From assembly GCA_977006965.1 (NCBI GenBank), contig OZ345352.1:1302001-1366000 (forward strand): a DNA stretch of 64,000 nucleotides, in the 5' to 3' direction. Shown here piece after piece: positions 31,354-43,901 of this stretch. The translations under genes were made by a program, and so were the position numbers. The stretch is from Phymatolithon calcareum. Taxonomy: Eukaryota; Rhodophyta; Florideophyceae; Hapalidiales. Below the pieces are notes generated by a model. That model made no database searches. It was not told the DNA's origin and was given only the letters and a program-made list of their open reading frames with translations. The first letter of the stretch is position 1; each line of letters begins with the position of its first letter.

Positions 31354-31923
31354 TGATCGAAACCCAGGGCGGATTCTCCCTTGCTAGCGCGCTTCATCGG
31401 GGAATTCCCTGTGCTTAAGCACATCAGCATTTGAGCCTAAATAAAGCAAATACTGTAATTGTCTCCCCCAGAGTTTGCTCTGCCTCGAGCCTCCAGCATG
31501 GGTCGAGGATCATGATGATGTTATCAGGGGAATGTTAAGGGGGGGAGTAACGCAAACCGGTTGTCATACTGCTTTTCTGAAAATGGGTCCATACAATTTC
31601 TATGAAGCTTTTCAGGCGATTTGAAAATGTACCATATATGCAAGTTTCTAATGGGAAAAAATGAGGTCTGTTGGCATGAACATTGGGAGCTGCCAATGTA
31701 GCGGTAGTTCTCGTTGCAGGACTGGCGCTGTGGGGAGAAATAATCGGAAATGAAGGTGAACGAGGGCACTGTGCATGCAGTGCACAAAGGTTTGCTGGAG
31801 GTAATCCGAGGTTTCGCGCTTGGAGCTGGAATTATTTCAAATTTTTGAGCTGCTCGTGGGACGACTTTTGAACGGCAAGGAAGGCCGAGTACGAAAATGG
31901 CATTTCGATCTTCGTCGCTCGAC

Positions 31924-32996
31924 ATGGACAACGTTACAAGTGCCTCGGAAAGCAGCTCCTCGTCTGAAGAGCCTGTGCTTAAAACTGCTCTGCGTCATGG
32001 TCTAACTCATTTGGACGAGCAGCAGTGATGGTCTCTATTTTCCGCCGGCGCAGGGGAGGAGGGCGATCGCTTCTCAAGGAGCGACGAAGCGTCCGAGGCT
32101 GACGTGGCGACAAATGAGATTGGCTTCTCCCTTGGGACGGAAGACATGAACCTACCTGAGTCAGGCACTGCGCGCGTAGCCGACTCGCCAAGGGCGGCTG
32201 CGTACGCAGGCGGAGGGGCTGATACAATTCTGGTACAGGAAGTCGCGACGAGTGCTGTTCGACCACTGCACGGGGCGAACAATGCCGGCTCGTCCCTTCT
32301 GCCAACCTGTGGTCGCCTCCGAAAAGACGTCGTACGCGCGCTTAACACTGCTTGGGTCGCAGCTGGATCTCAAATTGCAGCTGAACAGGCAATGGTCGAG
32401 TTAGGTTTGCGTTTCGGTACTGTTAATCTACCGCGTTTTCGGCGATTTTTCATTGACAAGGAACGCCGCACGAGGAGACAAGGGGGAAAGTGCGAGCAGT
32501 GGAACGAATACTGCATTTTGATGTGCAGCGGCTACATGCTCTAGAACGCTTTCTGTTTTCTCACCCGGAGGTAGACGAGAGCTGTCCAACAGCTCTTTGT
32601 GGACTGCGACATGTGTTGCGGCTAGAGAGTGTCGCTGGGTTGAGAGACATTGGACATGAGTTGCACGATATGCTTCGTAGTTCGAACGGTGTAAGCGCAC
32701 TATGGAGCTACCAGTTTTCTTACTGGGTAGAGCTGCGTTCACAGATGTTGGCTTTGTCTTCATTGAGTGCTTCGGCGGGAAAGAAAGGTGGTGCTGGTTT
32801 GGAGTTCCGTCTTCGGCTGCAATTCGCCGATGCGCATGCGCTGTACAGTTTCGGCGAAATAAGCAGAGCATTTGCTTTAAGGCGCGATGTTGCAGCGGCG
32901 GAGCAGGCTGTGGCGATAGCGATTGGACGTCGGAAGGTTAGTGCAGTGAACGAACGAGTGCGCCAGTTTTTGCGAACAGGTGAAAAGCCAGAGTGA
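31924..32996 (+). pseudogene. P-element accessory protein, copy A (broken)
   Basis: Starts MDNVTSASESSSSSEEPVL, matching the start of copy B at 47504. A TGA at 32026 replaces an Asp codon; the frame then continues from about 32029 to 32480 (GRLRKDVVRALNTAWVAAG, VELGLRFGTVNLPRFRRFFI, DKERRTRRQ). A frameshift in the GGGGG run near 32484 moves to the frame of 32490-32996 (LHALERFLFSHPEVDESCPTA, through AVNERVRQFLRTGEKPE). The first block has the three-helix spacing and basic third helix of a homeodomain. The second block is helical with no known domain. Confidence 0.7.
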
Positions 32997-33078
32997 AGTT
33001 CCGAGTAAATCGTGTTTACTGATGTTGTTCGGCAGTGGATGTCGCCGCGCTTATGGGTTTCGTTTCTGAAAAGGTATC

Positions 33079-36000
33079 TCAATGATGTCTCGATTTGGTA
33101 GCGGCCTCCGCTGATTTCACAGCAAGGCGTGGACGTAGCGCAACGGATGTGCCTTGCTGCACCGCCCCTCGAGAAGGGGACTGGACTGCGCATTTCTCGT
33201 TCATGCTGGCCTGTAGACTACGACAAGAAGTGTTTCGAAAGCGCGCAATAACGCGTTGCAGTACGTCTGATACTCCGCCTGAATGCTCATATGCACAGCG
33301 CTCCTGCTCGAATAACCGTCCCAATATTGACGGTAGGCGTTGCATGTTCTCCTTGCTGCGCACGACGACTTCAATCGCGTGATGTCGAATGACAATAAGT
33401 GAGTAAAATAGCACCAGAATGTTTCCGTTGGGGTAAGTGAGCCCCTCCTGACGCTCAATCCCTCGTATATCGGCATAAACTTCGGTGCTTCGTTCTGGGG
33501 CTTGTCGTGGCAGTGACCATGCGTTGATCTGCGTCAGATCAACACGAGCGATTCGCAAGATCTCTTGCGCAGCTTTGCAAAAGTTCGAAGGATTACGTTC
33601 GCATCGCTTGGTCAACCTTTCCACGATTTTCGAGAGCTTCTTTCGCTCTATTGTGAGAAGGGCCCCAAAAGTCCGTGCGGTGATCTGCATTGAGCGCATG
33701 TCGAGAGACAGAGCACTTGCACTTTTTGCAGCATTCGTAATCGTGGTCAATGTCGCGCCGTCTATGGCTCTTCGTTGTGTTTCTGATTCCAACAAACGTG
33801 CGATGGATGTCATAGAGAATGTGGGATCCTTGCCCACGACAGAGTCGGCAAGGAAGATCTCCTTCAACATTTCTTCGTGGCGCTCAGGCTCCAGGTTGCC
33901 TTTGATGCACCGAAGAGTGTTCGAACTTGCGCATCGAGTTGTGTGGCGTCGGACGCCCAGTATTAATTGGTGCATGGTCGGATTACTGCTTCCTCCGTTA
34001 GTTTGTCTTACATAAGAAAACAGTGACTCCAGTGGGTCTCTTGAAACGCATGTGAGGACGACATAGCCATTGACAGGCCTCCATCGTGTCTCGCGCATGA
34101 TGAAGCATCTCATCGCGACAGATGTTGATAGCAGTTCCGTCCATACTGTCCAGCGTGTGTTTGCACGCCCGTGCAGTAGTTGCTGCTCATAATAGCACTC
34201 CAACTGGGCAAGCAGACCCACCGCTGGCGTATCGTAAGAAATAAGGGCCGTTTTCATTGGGTCTTTTCTCAGCGCACTGAGCGGTTTCGATCGGCAGACG
34301 TCGAATCGAGCACGACCAACTTCAAGATGCTTCGCAAGAGCCCGCAGTTCTCGCCGCAACCCATTGCATGACACAGTGGCGGCTTTCCGACGGATCGCGG
34401 ATATTACTTTCAGGCTGTAGACCGCAAGAGCACCGGGAACTGACATCTTACCCCATGAACTTAAGTTCACGAAGGTATCAGTGAGAAGGGGCTCTTGCTC
34501 GGTCAGTCCGCCGAGCTGTGAAGTCCTATCCTCCTCGCGCAAGCACGCAATGTGCTGCCAGTTCAGTCGAATTAGTCCTTCCTCGTCTTGCACGGTGACG
34601 AACTGATGAGCCTTTCGTGTGGAGTACAGAAGATTTCTATCCCGTTTTAGGAGGTGGGCGGAATCTCCACAGAGAAAAATGGCTTGTCGCGAATAGGGGT
34701 CACGTATGTAGACAGGAAACCTGTGATGCGCGCGCTCGATACTGTCAACCAGGTCGCTCGGTACAGCAGTCGTTCCGAATATAGTAATTGCCCGACGGTT
34801 GTTCCTTTGTTGTTGGTGTACGAACATTTGAACTAGATCGTTCGCCTCCTCCTCGCCGCACCCACCCGCACTCTCGTTCACTTCGCTGTTTCTGTCTTGT
34901 CGCTCTCGCGCTTGAAGTGGCGCATCCGGTGGTGCCTGTTCCAAGCCGTGTCTGTCTGGGTCACAACTAGAAAGCAGTTTCAGTCCCCTGATGACGGGCG
35001 TCGCAGCGTCGAAGCATAGAGCGACAGGTGTGATACTGTTGCAGTCCAAATGTCCCAGTAGCTCGTCCAAGACCTCCAGGTAGTCCAGTGCACTCTGCGT
35101 TTGTGCACATGGGGCAATTCGGACGACATGTTTAATCCCAGAGTGTACGACGGAGGGCATGTATACTTCCGCTGTATGCGCGAGCTCGATATCACGATGC
35201 TCGGGCTCGTTCACCAAATAGTGCGCAATGTTATCACGTAGAGGGACGAAGCCGACAAAAGTATCTTGTTTTGTCCATGTTACTCCCTGACGTAGATGGA
35301 TTCCATCGTTCTGTATAATGACTCCCCGCGGAATTTGTGGGTGCTCATCGAAGTACTGTGCTAAGCGCCGCACGCCAGATGAGGACGACTACTGCACATC
35401 GCGCACATCGATACCTGACACCCGATGGAGCGTTGTCAGCGACGGGGCGCCAAGTTCAGTGGACAGGTACTTATAAGTGTGCATGCCAACGCGTGCCTGA
35501 AGATTGGAGAAGAACGCCAAATCGGTTTCGGACAAACGCCACTGATTCCTTGTGCGCATGCTGTTCTTCAACAACGACCCCACGAAGCTCAGACCCACTG
35601 AGGGAACAATCCCAGTCACGCGCGCTCGGGTTATGCGCTCGGAGACTAGCTCCATGTTTGCGACACCACGGAGATTCGCCGCAGAACCTCCAGATAAGGG
35701 TGCGCTCGAGATCACTGCACGGAGATGCAGAGCCTCCTCTGCCCGATCCACACACGCCCTCAGACGTTTATTCTGCAGCCGAAGGCGTTTGGACTCTTTC
35801 CGCACTTCAAATAATTCATGTGCTGTCGCGGTTAGGCTTTTGGACTCATTCCGCACTTCGAATAATTAGTGTGTTGTCGCCGTTAGCTGCTCCCGTAATT
35901 CATCGGTCTCTTTCCTCACTTCAAATAATTCGTGTTCTTTCGCGGTCAGCTGCTCCCGCAGTTCATCGGCACCCTCGGCGGCTTCTGTCACCGAAGATTC

Positions 36001-36735
36001 GCCAGAACTACCACCGCAATTCCTTTCGGCCCGAACATGGGGTCTTGCACGAGAGCTTTGTAGGAACTGGGTGAACCAATTCGGCACCAGACTCGTGAAT
36101 AGATCCGCGGGCGATACCCAGGTTGCAGTGCCTACGTATCCTCCCAGCGTCGCCATGCGTCGCAAGCAGGACTGTAGACTGACGCCAACCACTGGAGACA
36201 GTACTCTAGTAGTTGCAGAAGAGTCAGACAACCGGTTTGCTCTACGGTCAGCACCGCACACGACATTCCAGAGAAGCCGCCCATTACAATCAGCCCCACT
36301 GCGCACGTGAATCCAGCGCCTTTCTCCAGGGAGAGTACTTCCGAAGACCAAGTGCAGGCCCACGGGCACGTTGATCTGAACTATCGGGCGGCCGATGCTC
36401 ATGGAGTACGACTCTAATGCCAATTTATGAGCCGGATCGAGTACTGGGGCACGCCCAGTGGACAGCACGTATACTCGTCGCTGAGAGGATGATCCATGAA
36501 ACTGAACCACCTAATAAACTTCCGAACGTCGCCATCTAACACGTGATGGCCTGGCAACACACATGTGAATGTTGTAGTTCTGCACTCCAATGATGTCTTC
36601 GTGAAAGAAGCGGAACGACAGAACGATGAAATCATCAATCAACGCGCAGTAGCTCTCGCACGAGGACGCAATAGAAAAGGATGTTCCGAAACACATTCCC
36701 GCCATCTGCACAGTGTCGTTTCGCTTTCGCGCCAA
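33079..36735 (-). pseudogene. P-superfamily transposase, copy A
   Basis: One frame runs through the whole gene but is interrupted by three stops: 36511 (just before VVQFHGSSSQRRVYVL), 35866 (Glu to stop in a repeated HELFEVRKE heptad segment) and 35389 (Trp to stop in VRDVW-SS, by comparison with copy B). The open C-terminal part has 764 codons: DGIHL, DSAHLLKRDRNLLYS, WGKMSVPGALAV and DPLESLFSYVRQTNGG, the landmarks of P/THAP9-type transposases. Compared with copy B, the coiled-coil segment carries extra copies of an ELFEVRKE repeat. Confidence 0.88.
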
Positions 36736-37191
36736 ATCCGCGGAACAACAGGCGTCGCGCTTTCATCCTCCATCAGATTGATGACGAGTTTCAGGAAGTG
36801 GATCGCCGCAACTGCTCCTCCTCTTCGAGTTGAAATCCCCTTTTCGATCAAAAATTGCGGAAATTCCACCTATCACGTGCACACACGTCCTTGAGTTTTC
36901 ACTGTATGTCCTCACACGTGCCAAAAATTTGCATCGTCCTGAAGCGCGTCTTAACTGTTAGCGCACTGACGTAAAGCACTTCACAGTCAATCGTGTCCTG
37001 TCACCAGCCTATTGGCGGACACAACAAGACGGACCCGTCGCAGCATTGTCACTACCCTACTTAGTCGAAATTTTTTTGATTATCTAATTGACTCATAATC
37101 CAGTCTGCACACGAACGGGCATCTTTCACAATTAAATTATATAACTTGTGAAGTCGGTGTTTCTCCCCCCTTAACATTCCCCTGATGTTAT

Positions 37192-38679
37192 GGAGAGACG
37201 AAATTGAAATGTTTTGTTCGCCAATAGAAAAGGCCAGTATGGCGCTCAAGAATGGCCAAAATTGCCACAACGAAGATTCCCACGTGCAACCCGTTGAGCT
37301 ATCATACAGAACAGTTACGTAAGTCGTAGCCGGCCATACAGTATTTTTAAATTCGTACGTAGAAACTCGATTTTAATTGACAACCAGCTGTGCGCAATTT
37401 TATGTGTGTAATGAGATCCGTGCGAAAGCAAAATCGGCTGTCAGCATCACAGCGATCCAGGATGTGGAGGGAAACAATGCCTGTCCGGGGCATCTTGCGC
37501 ATATCTATTGGCACGTTGCGCTCTGCAGATATCGTGGGAGCCGACGACTTCATGGGTTTGCATAAATTAATTGAATTTAGCAACTTGACCTGTTTGATCT
37601 GGCTGGCTTGACTCGTAGGAAAAGAAATTTGGCACTTTTTTGAAAACTAAAACAACAACCAACAATGTCATCAACGTTGCAGATATAGATATTCAAACAA
37701 CTGTGTTTGAACAAGTAATAAATATCCAAAACCTGTGATCACCAAAGCTCCACATCTCTTATTAAAATCGCAGCGTCATGATACACATGGTGACGTGTTA
37801 ATAAAAGCTTTTTAGACCAGGTAGACAAGTGTAGTATAGCGCTGTACTCATGTAATTACTTTTATCCGTACTGCGAAAAAAGGAACTGTCAAGGACGAAT
37901 TGTCCATGAACTACACTCGAAACGAAGAAGAATTGAGATGATCGTCCCTTAGCGAATACTTGTCGAATAGTTTTTGTGTTTTATTCTACTTCCGAGAAAA
38001 CAAGCCACGCAAGATATCTAAAAGTCTTACATCCGGATATGTGCCGCCCTCTGCATTCTGTTTGTCTATGCAGCCGGGCCATTTTTCGTCTATGGAGGGA
38101 CGATGCAACCCGCGGAAATATTGCCAGTACCTTGCCCTTTATTTATCGCTAAGCTTCAGAACCAGTTCGAAATAGATTCGATATTTAACCTCCGCAAGGA
38201 GCCCAGCTCTCCGAAACTGCGCACATGACGAGAATATTTCCACGGGCCTGTAATTGTTTTTCGTGTGAAACTTTCAATAAGTTAAGCTAACCACTGCTCC
38301 ATACAGTTTTCAAACATCGGTGCTAACCGGCGCGCAGTCCTTGCAGTCGACAGTTCTGAGGCCGCCCTGGTCTCGGGCCTATGCGGCTGTCAAAATTTCC
38401 TTGCTTGGTTGCGCCGAGTGGGTCCAATAATATCGTGCAGCACGTCAAAACGTTCTACAATGTACAATTTGAAATTTTTCTCGGCAGAATGTAATTAATT
38501 TTCTGGGAGAGAATGACAAGGGCTGCCTATTCTCAGAAGCGCATTGGCTCTTTGTTCTGTACACTCTTTTGACTGCATTTGGAAATGATCAGCACGTACA
38601 TAATAACACTTGAATTGTTCACTCGCATTGCTGCGTCAGCCTGGCCATTGCCTTGACCGAGCACATTTATTGGGCTGTG
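37192..38679. other. Non-coding part of duplicated block (alpha)
   Basis: Matches 44762-46690 of beta without the pogo MITE and without the 49-base hairpin found there. From 38134 it equals the start of the window. No gene seen; short frames are not conserved. Confidence 0.55.
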
Positions 38680-39330
38680 AAGAAAATCGTCGATATACGG
38701 CAACACTCGGTACCCATACTTTGACCTCAAGGCTTGTACCACGGGTGCCATCATACGCGTAAATCACATAAGTGACCGACCCCAGCCGAAGGGAAGGGCC
38801 ACGCATTTGTAGTATTTTCCAGCGTACCGGAACAAGAACATGTCCTGCATATCTGGATGTAGGCGCAGGTGGCGATATCCGGCTTTAATGTCAAATCTCA
38901 TCATCGTGTCCCCTTTCTGGAGATCAAGTGCGTATGCGGGAAGTGTCTCCATACGCACGCTTCCCTTTTCCCAGTGCTTTGACTGCTTCGAAAAGTTCAC
39001 GACGAATCGCCCTTTTCGACCTTCGTCTGCATCCGCCCAATGCACGAATGCACTGCTGACCATAAAGCCTTTCCTTACTGCTGCCATCGCATACTCTTCG
39101 TTAACTTCCTGGTAGATCCCAGACCTACATCCCACCCCAAGATCCTGCTCCGCGAAAGCCAAGTCTTCAGCGGTCTGGGGTATTTCATTCATGATAAAAC
39201 CAGAAGAAAAAGGAATCTTTGGTGGGCCCCGGATCCCAAACATTATCTGACGCACCATGAACTCCGAAGCTCCCAGACTTCTCCACGCGGCAGCGCTTTT
39301 CTGCGTGCGCCGCCAATGCGGTTGAGCCAT
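38680..39330 (-). pseudogene. DIRS/gypsy-like reverse transcriptase fragment
   Basis: Minus strand: GRFVVNFSKQSKHW, MMRFDIKAGYRHLRLHP (first catalytic Asp), YYKCVALPFGWGRS, then a TGA in place of Trp at about 38762, then FTRMMAPVVQALRSKYGYRVLPYIDDFL (YxDD box). Immediately after YIDDFL the sequence becomes duplicated-block DNA (38679), so the RT was cut at the catalytic box by the rearrangement. The style of the LPFG and YIDD boxes is nearest to DIRS-type RTs, but no recombinase is attached. Confidence 0.75.
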
Positions 39331-40023
39331 CTAATGGCTGGCCCCGCCCGCTCCCCCAGGTGCCTTGGCATTGTTGCCTTTGACGGTGTTGCTGGCGGCG
39401 AGCGCGGCGAGTGCCATCATGAGGTGAATTTCTTGGAGCCCCTCCATTTGCTGGACCTTCTCATCGAGTGCGGCATTAGCCGGCAGATACGAGTCCTCGT
39501 CCCACATCTGCTGCTTAAGGCGTGCCGTTCCCGGGTCCTTGACTGAATTGTGATAGAACTCTTGGCGCACAGCACATACCCGTAACGCAAACTCCCCAAG
39601 CAATTGCGTCCATGCGTATATGTACGTTGCTTTAGCCTGTTGATCTGGCCCAAGCCTCTTCATCATGCCGTATGCCGTCTGTTGCAATCCCAACCAGTAA
39701 CTAACCGACTTGAAGTAATTCATCTCATGCTTCCACACGGCATGGAGTGAGGGCTGTGCGGTCTCAAGCATCACGCGGGGTTTCCAGGTGGGATGACTGA
39801 AGAAACCACCATGGAATATGCTTGTTCCAGGATGGCAAGGCTCGTACGGTAACCGGGAGGAGCCGGTAGCCAAGTTCAGGCTATAGCGACCCGAGATCTC
39901 CCCAAAGACACTAATCATCTCCTCCGTCGCACCTGCTTCCTCTGCCGTCTTGCCCTTTTTCATCAGACGTCCCACCTCAAGCCAGAGTTTGTACTGGACA
40001 GCGGCATCATCTGCCAGAGTCAT
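39331..40023 (-). CDS. Retrotransposon Gag-like protein
   Basis: A 230-residue open frame directly upstream of, and in the same frame as, the RT: the stop TAG (39331-39333) is followed at once by the ATG of the RT frame. It has no zinc knuckle. There are helical stretches (MNYFKSVSYWLGLQQTAYGMMKRL, IYAWTQLLGEFALRVCAVRQEF) and a C-terminal Ala/Gly-rich tail. The Gag role rests on position before the RT rather than on a known domain. It may start further upstream. Confidence 0.55.
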   Translation of the reverse strand: MTLADDAAVQYKLWLEVGRLMKKGKTAEEAGATEEMISVFGEISGRYSLNLATGSSRLPYEPCHPGTSIFHGGFFSHPTWKPRVMLETAQPSLHAVWKHEMNYFKSVSYWLGLQQTAYGMMKRLGPDQQAKATYIYAWTQLLGEFALRVCAVRQEFYHNSVKDPGTARLKQQMWDEDSYLPANAALDEKVQQMEGLQEIHLMMALAALAASNTVKGNNAKAPGGAGGASH

Positions 40024-40409
40024 GTTGATAATCGTTTTGCGACCGCCCGGCCAGTCGTTGGTCTGGTTTGCTTTTGACCGCCAGAAATGCGCCTACCACT
40101 TAGCCGAAACCAGGGACTCTCTTCGTGAGAAGAGAAAGGAATACCTCCAACGCAAGACACGGGCAGGACTGGCGCGGATAAATACCGAGTAAAAGAACTT
40201 GCAACGGGAAGAAATTCGCTGAGCGCGGTGTCGGTCGCACACCTTGAATGCCGTTGCTGGTAGTGTCGTTAAGCGCCAACAGTGTCGGTGCTTGAGGGAG
40301 GTCAGCGCACGCGAACAGCCCGGCTGTATCCACCGTCGGCTTCTTCGCTATGCGGTTCACAAGATTTTCACTCATGAAAAGCGAGCTCTTCAAATAACGA
40401 AATTGGGCA

Positions 40410-40660
40410 TAAGTGCATTCCATTCATTCATTCATTTTGCCTTTTCCGCTATTGGGGCTAGCAGCAATTTGAGGCCCTAAGTTTCTTCCATTCTATCCTA
40501 TCGCTTTCGAATTTGGCTTCGGCTTTCACGTCTAGTCCAGGTATGTCACCAAAGATTGATCCTGGCGTTGGTCTGACGCATTGTAGCAGCACCTGGCGGA
40601 CCAGGCGTCGCTCGCCCAATCTAAGAATGTACCCAACCAGTTCCATAGCATAAGTCCAAG
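40410..40660 (-). pseudogene. LINE 3'-end fragment (beta copy)
   Basis: Same relic as 25640-25890; frame 40458-40646 ends EWKKLRASNCC. The (CATT)n tail is at 40423-40437. Confidence 0.6.
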
Positions 40661-41326
40661 CTACTCACAAGAGTACTTGTTGGACGAGAAATACGAATCA
40701 AGAAGGTTTTCATCGACCGGATCTTGCATCTTGTAAAATGCGGTCAGGTTATTCCAGGGCCGTACTTGTGACTAACTATTCGGGAGCTCTCAGTAGTCAG
40801 CCCATTTCGAGGAGTTCTGTGCCCCGGAATGTGTAGTCTCGGAAAAGAGGGACACAAGGGACAAAATGGTCGAACGCTCGGGGTAGTGCCTCCTCCATTT
40901 AATTGCAAATTCAAAGATAAGGCAAGCCCTCTTCCTCGCTACCGGCAATGGAATGAAATGCTAATAAGAAGAATAGATCTAACTAGTCTAATAAGTGTCT
41001 CCATTCCCACTAATTAAAATGGACATCGCCACTTTTTTCTGGTTTCAAAGTAGTTAAATTCAAGGTCTTCAATGCACCCAGGGTTTGATCCTTCACGTCC
41101 GAAACTCAAACGAATCGATTCCATGCACTGATTACTTGTGAACTAGGCAGTTAGAGTATTCAACTACCTTTTGGAGGACAAATATACAGCTACATTGGAC
41201 AGTTCATCTGAAACGTTATCCCTTATAATATTACATTCAAAATACTACTACATATCAACATCTCAGGTGACGCGAGCTTCTCAAAATAAGGCCAGTGCCT
41301 TCGAACCAATGAATATTCCTGCAATG
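40661..41326. other. 3' flank of beta monooxygenase gene
   Basis: Non-coding, matches 25891-26537. No gene seen. Confidence 0.5.
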
Positions 41327-43823
41327 CTACACCAAACTTCTGATCATGTTAAACGCACGTACAGAGGTATACTCGTCTCTCTCGAACGCGGCAACGCTCC
41401 ATCCAAAGGCCTCCATTACAGCTCTCATCGGCGTTAGCAGAGCGTGTGCAGCCCGCGGTTCTACAGCCTCTGTGTACGTGCTTGAGATAATCCCATCCAC
41501 GACGATATCACCGTGCAGTGTTTGCGGATTGTACAGCCCTTCCTTCACCACATTTCGCACACGTACAACATTCTCCATTTCACCGTCCTCCCCACGCAAC
41601 ATATCCCCAACTTGAACTTCTCCAGCAGGTACAAGGGCGTTATTGACGTAGAGATAATGCTCGACCGTTAGGGTAACGGAGTGTTTTGCAGTTGTCAGCT
41701 CGACGAACGGACGACGCCCGGTCGGCAAACGATGTGTAAACATGAACACAGTTGAGTACGTCCCGTTACCGACAAGCACCTCATCCCCGATGTGAAGGTC
41801 ACTCATGCGTCGTTTTCCCAACCGTGTTTGCACAACCCCTGAGCCCGGGAAGCATCTGGCGCTCGTACTGTTGGTTCCGTTCGTTCCGTTGGTTCCATTG
41901 GTACCGCTTGTACCATTTGTTCCGTTCACAGGCTTCGCGTCGCCGCTTGACGCGGCGGCACATACGGTCGGAGCATCGCCAAACTTCTCCGGTGTGTCGA
42001 CAGTATCATTGAAAGACGGATTCTCTTGGAATGAAAACATATTCTCGTTGCCCGGCGACCCGCACAACGTGCCCGTACCATTCCCGTAGTGAACCATGGA
42101 GCACATGAACATTGCGCTATCGGTTTCGTTCCGTTTCTGCAGCGGGTAGTAGAAAATAAAGTCAATACACATTTCATCCTTGGTTTCCAATCCGAACTTT
42201 GTGGACGGGCGCTTTCGTGTGTCGAATACGCAGGTCGTGCTTAGTATGTCACCCGGTGCAATTTTCTTCGGTTTTCGAAACTCTCTGATGTACTGGTGAT
42301 CATTGCTCCAATACTCGATCTGCAACACACAGAGACAAAGACGAAGTTAGAATGTTGCACAAATTCCATAAACGAAACGGCAAGATGAATGAATTCATAT
42401 GAATACTTACCGCATTGATTGTCTCAATAAAGTTGCCATCCTTGTCAAACCGGTTGGTGTATATTTTGCGACCCGTCGTGTGCATGTGAAGCCCACTTGA
42501 AAACACATTGATCTCCTCCTTAAATTCTGAAGTGCAGTTCGACGGGCATGTGCTCATATACTCAAACTCGTGCTTCACCGTTTGACCAAATAAGGTGACG
42601 CCCGGATCACCTAGGCTGAGCTGCCCGGCAAGAGTTGGGCGAGAGTCTGCAAAATAGAGTTTTGCACCTGAAATATCGACTGCGTCAGTGGCTTGGTCAG
42701 GGTTATCGTAGTGAGTCTCCATGATAAGGAAGCTATTCGATTCATCAATCTCAAAGCCCACCCCGTCAGGCAACCTGAATCTACCGGCACCAACAGCCCC
42801 TACAAAGCAAAAATGAGAACGGAATCGCACATCAAGTCAGGGATTCTCTTCACAAACAAAGATATGCATAAATGGTCACAGCGAACAAAACTTACATCCA
42901 AAGAGAAAAGACTGGCACTGCGATCCTCCCGGTCCATCGTCCATGCAGTAATTAGTCTTCAAAAAGCTCCTCGCGTACGCGGTGTCCTTGCATGCATATA
43001 CGATGAGATGATGCACCTTGTTCTTGCCTGACGCGCTCTTGATTATCGGGTCGACGGCGACCAGTGAACGTTTTCCGCCCTTCGGAATCGGCACAACGCT
43101 GCTCGTGCACGCGTACGTCGTAACATTCACAGAGGGCACGGAGTAGTTGGTAGCGAGGATCGTATGGGTGAATGTGATATCCTTCGGTAAAGGAAGTTCC
43201 TCGGCAGTTGGGTAAGTGCCATCGTCATTGTAGAAAACGACACGCGAACTTCCCCGCATTTTTCCGTGATACTTGAAATCCTGTCCACCATAAGCGTAAA
43301 TCACTGCCTGACTGCCCGGATTGATCGGTCGATCTTGGTCATCGTGCGCATCCAGACTGCGCTCCAATTCAAGCGTGGCGGATCCGCTGCCCAAATCACG
43401 TTTGCATGCAATCAAGTTCCAACTGCCATCGATCTGACAGTCATCTTGGTTTGGATACACGCTGGTGGCATTATCGATTCCCTCTCCGATTGGATAGGCT
43501 GAAAATGGAACATGTCGATCTCGAAGGGTGCAATTGTTCAACATTCCAGGTCCGAATTCCGCGCTAGCAATGTCAGAGCCGAGCATTGATCCGGAGGTCT
43601 CCTCAGAGACACCGAAGGCGATCCATGCCGCTCCCGAGTCGGAAAGTACCGCGGAATCCTTCACAGTGATGGCTAGTGAAATGCGACGGGTAGCATTGTT
43701 CAAAGTCCAATGCAACTGGGCTTTGTCGCTGATTGGGGTCGGACCCTGGTCGTAATCCTGTGAAAGCGCGGTTACGTGTGCGAAAAGGAGAAGAAGCGCG
43801 AGAAATAGTGAGAGGAACTTCAT
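41327..43823 (-). CDS. Secreted DOMON/copper type II monooxygenase with C-terminal Hint domain (copy beta)
   Basis: Exons 43823-42896, 42799-42411 and 42319-41327, with intron sites at the same positions as copy alpha, giving 769 residues. The domains are the same: signal peptide, DOMON, HHLIVYAC copper site, WAVGAGRFRLPDGVG, METHYDNP, HMHTTGRK, DEMCIDFIFYYP, then a Hint domain starting CFPGSGVV. All copper ligands and the Hint Cys and His are kept. The difference that stands out is the linker just before the Hint cysteine: an NGT/SGT tripeptide run (five or more N-G-T or N-S-T sequons, about 41875-41935) absent in alpha. Two residues are also lost in the DGPGG region. Both copies intact suggests both are expressed or recently duplicated. 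The substrate is unknown. Confidence 0.9.
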
Positions 43824-43901
43824 GGCGGTAGTCTCTATGCCCACTTTCTGCGGATTGTGTGGTACTAGAGGGCAGCACGATGACGGAAGGCGGACCGTTT
43901 A

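Larger units (their letters stand above)
29013..31524. other. Intergenic, two insertions
   Basis: Upstream region of the alpha monooxygenase gene. The likely promoter lies within 29000-29270, shared with beta, but no core element is convincing. It holds the 389-bp MITE at 29273-29661 and the 1.2-kb element at 30135-31353. The remaining sequence matches 44291-44761. Confidence 0.5.
31525..37184 (-). mobile_element. P-superfamily transposon A (decayed), 7-bp TSD
   Basis: The tips are CAGGGGAATGTTAAGGGGGG at 31525 and its complement ending at 37184, with direct repeats ATGTTAT at 31518-31524 and 37185-37191. The empty site is intact at about 44755-44765 in copy beta. The 5660-bp element carries a transposase gene on the minus strand and a second, convergent gene on the plus strand, both broken. 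It is the same family as 47043-52423. Confidence 0.92.
25632..38679. repeat. Segmental duplication, copy alpha
   Basis: It starts GCATAAGTGCATTCCATTCA (about 25638), like copy beta at 40409. It includes the first monooxygenase-Hint gene, then the non-coding region to 31524, then (after the P-like element 31525-37184) 37192-38679. The last 550 bases equal window positions 1-545. It stops abruptly at 38679, where a retroelement fragment is fused. Confidence 0.85.

Noticed and set aside
32476-32490. Programmed frameshift in the P accessory gene
   Set aside because: The frame change occurs at different places in copies A and B and copy A has an added stop, so decay explains it better.
35337-36074. 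245-codon plus-strand frame
   Set aside because: Antisense to the P-like transposase; its repeats (LQIIHVLSRL) mirror the ELFEVRKE repeat of the real frame.
41752-42089. Plus-strand frame with a FVPLVPLVP repeat
   Set aside because: Antisense of the NGT linker in the Hint protein gene.
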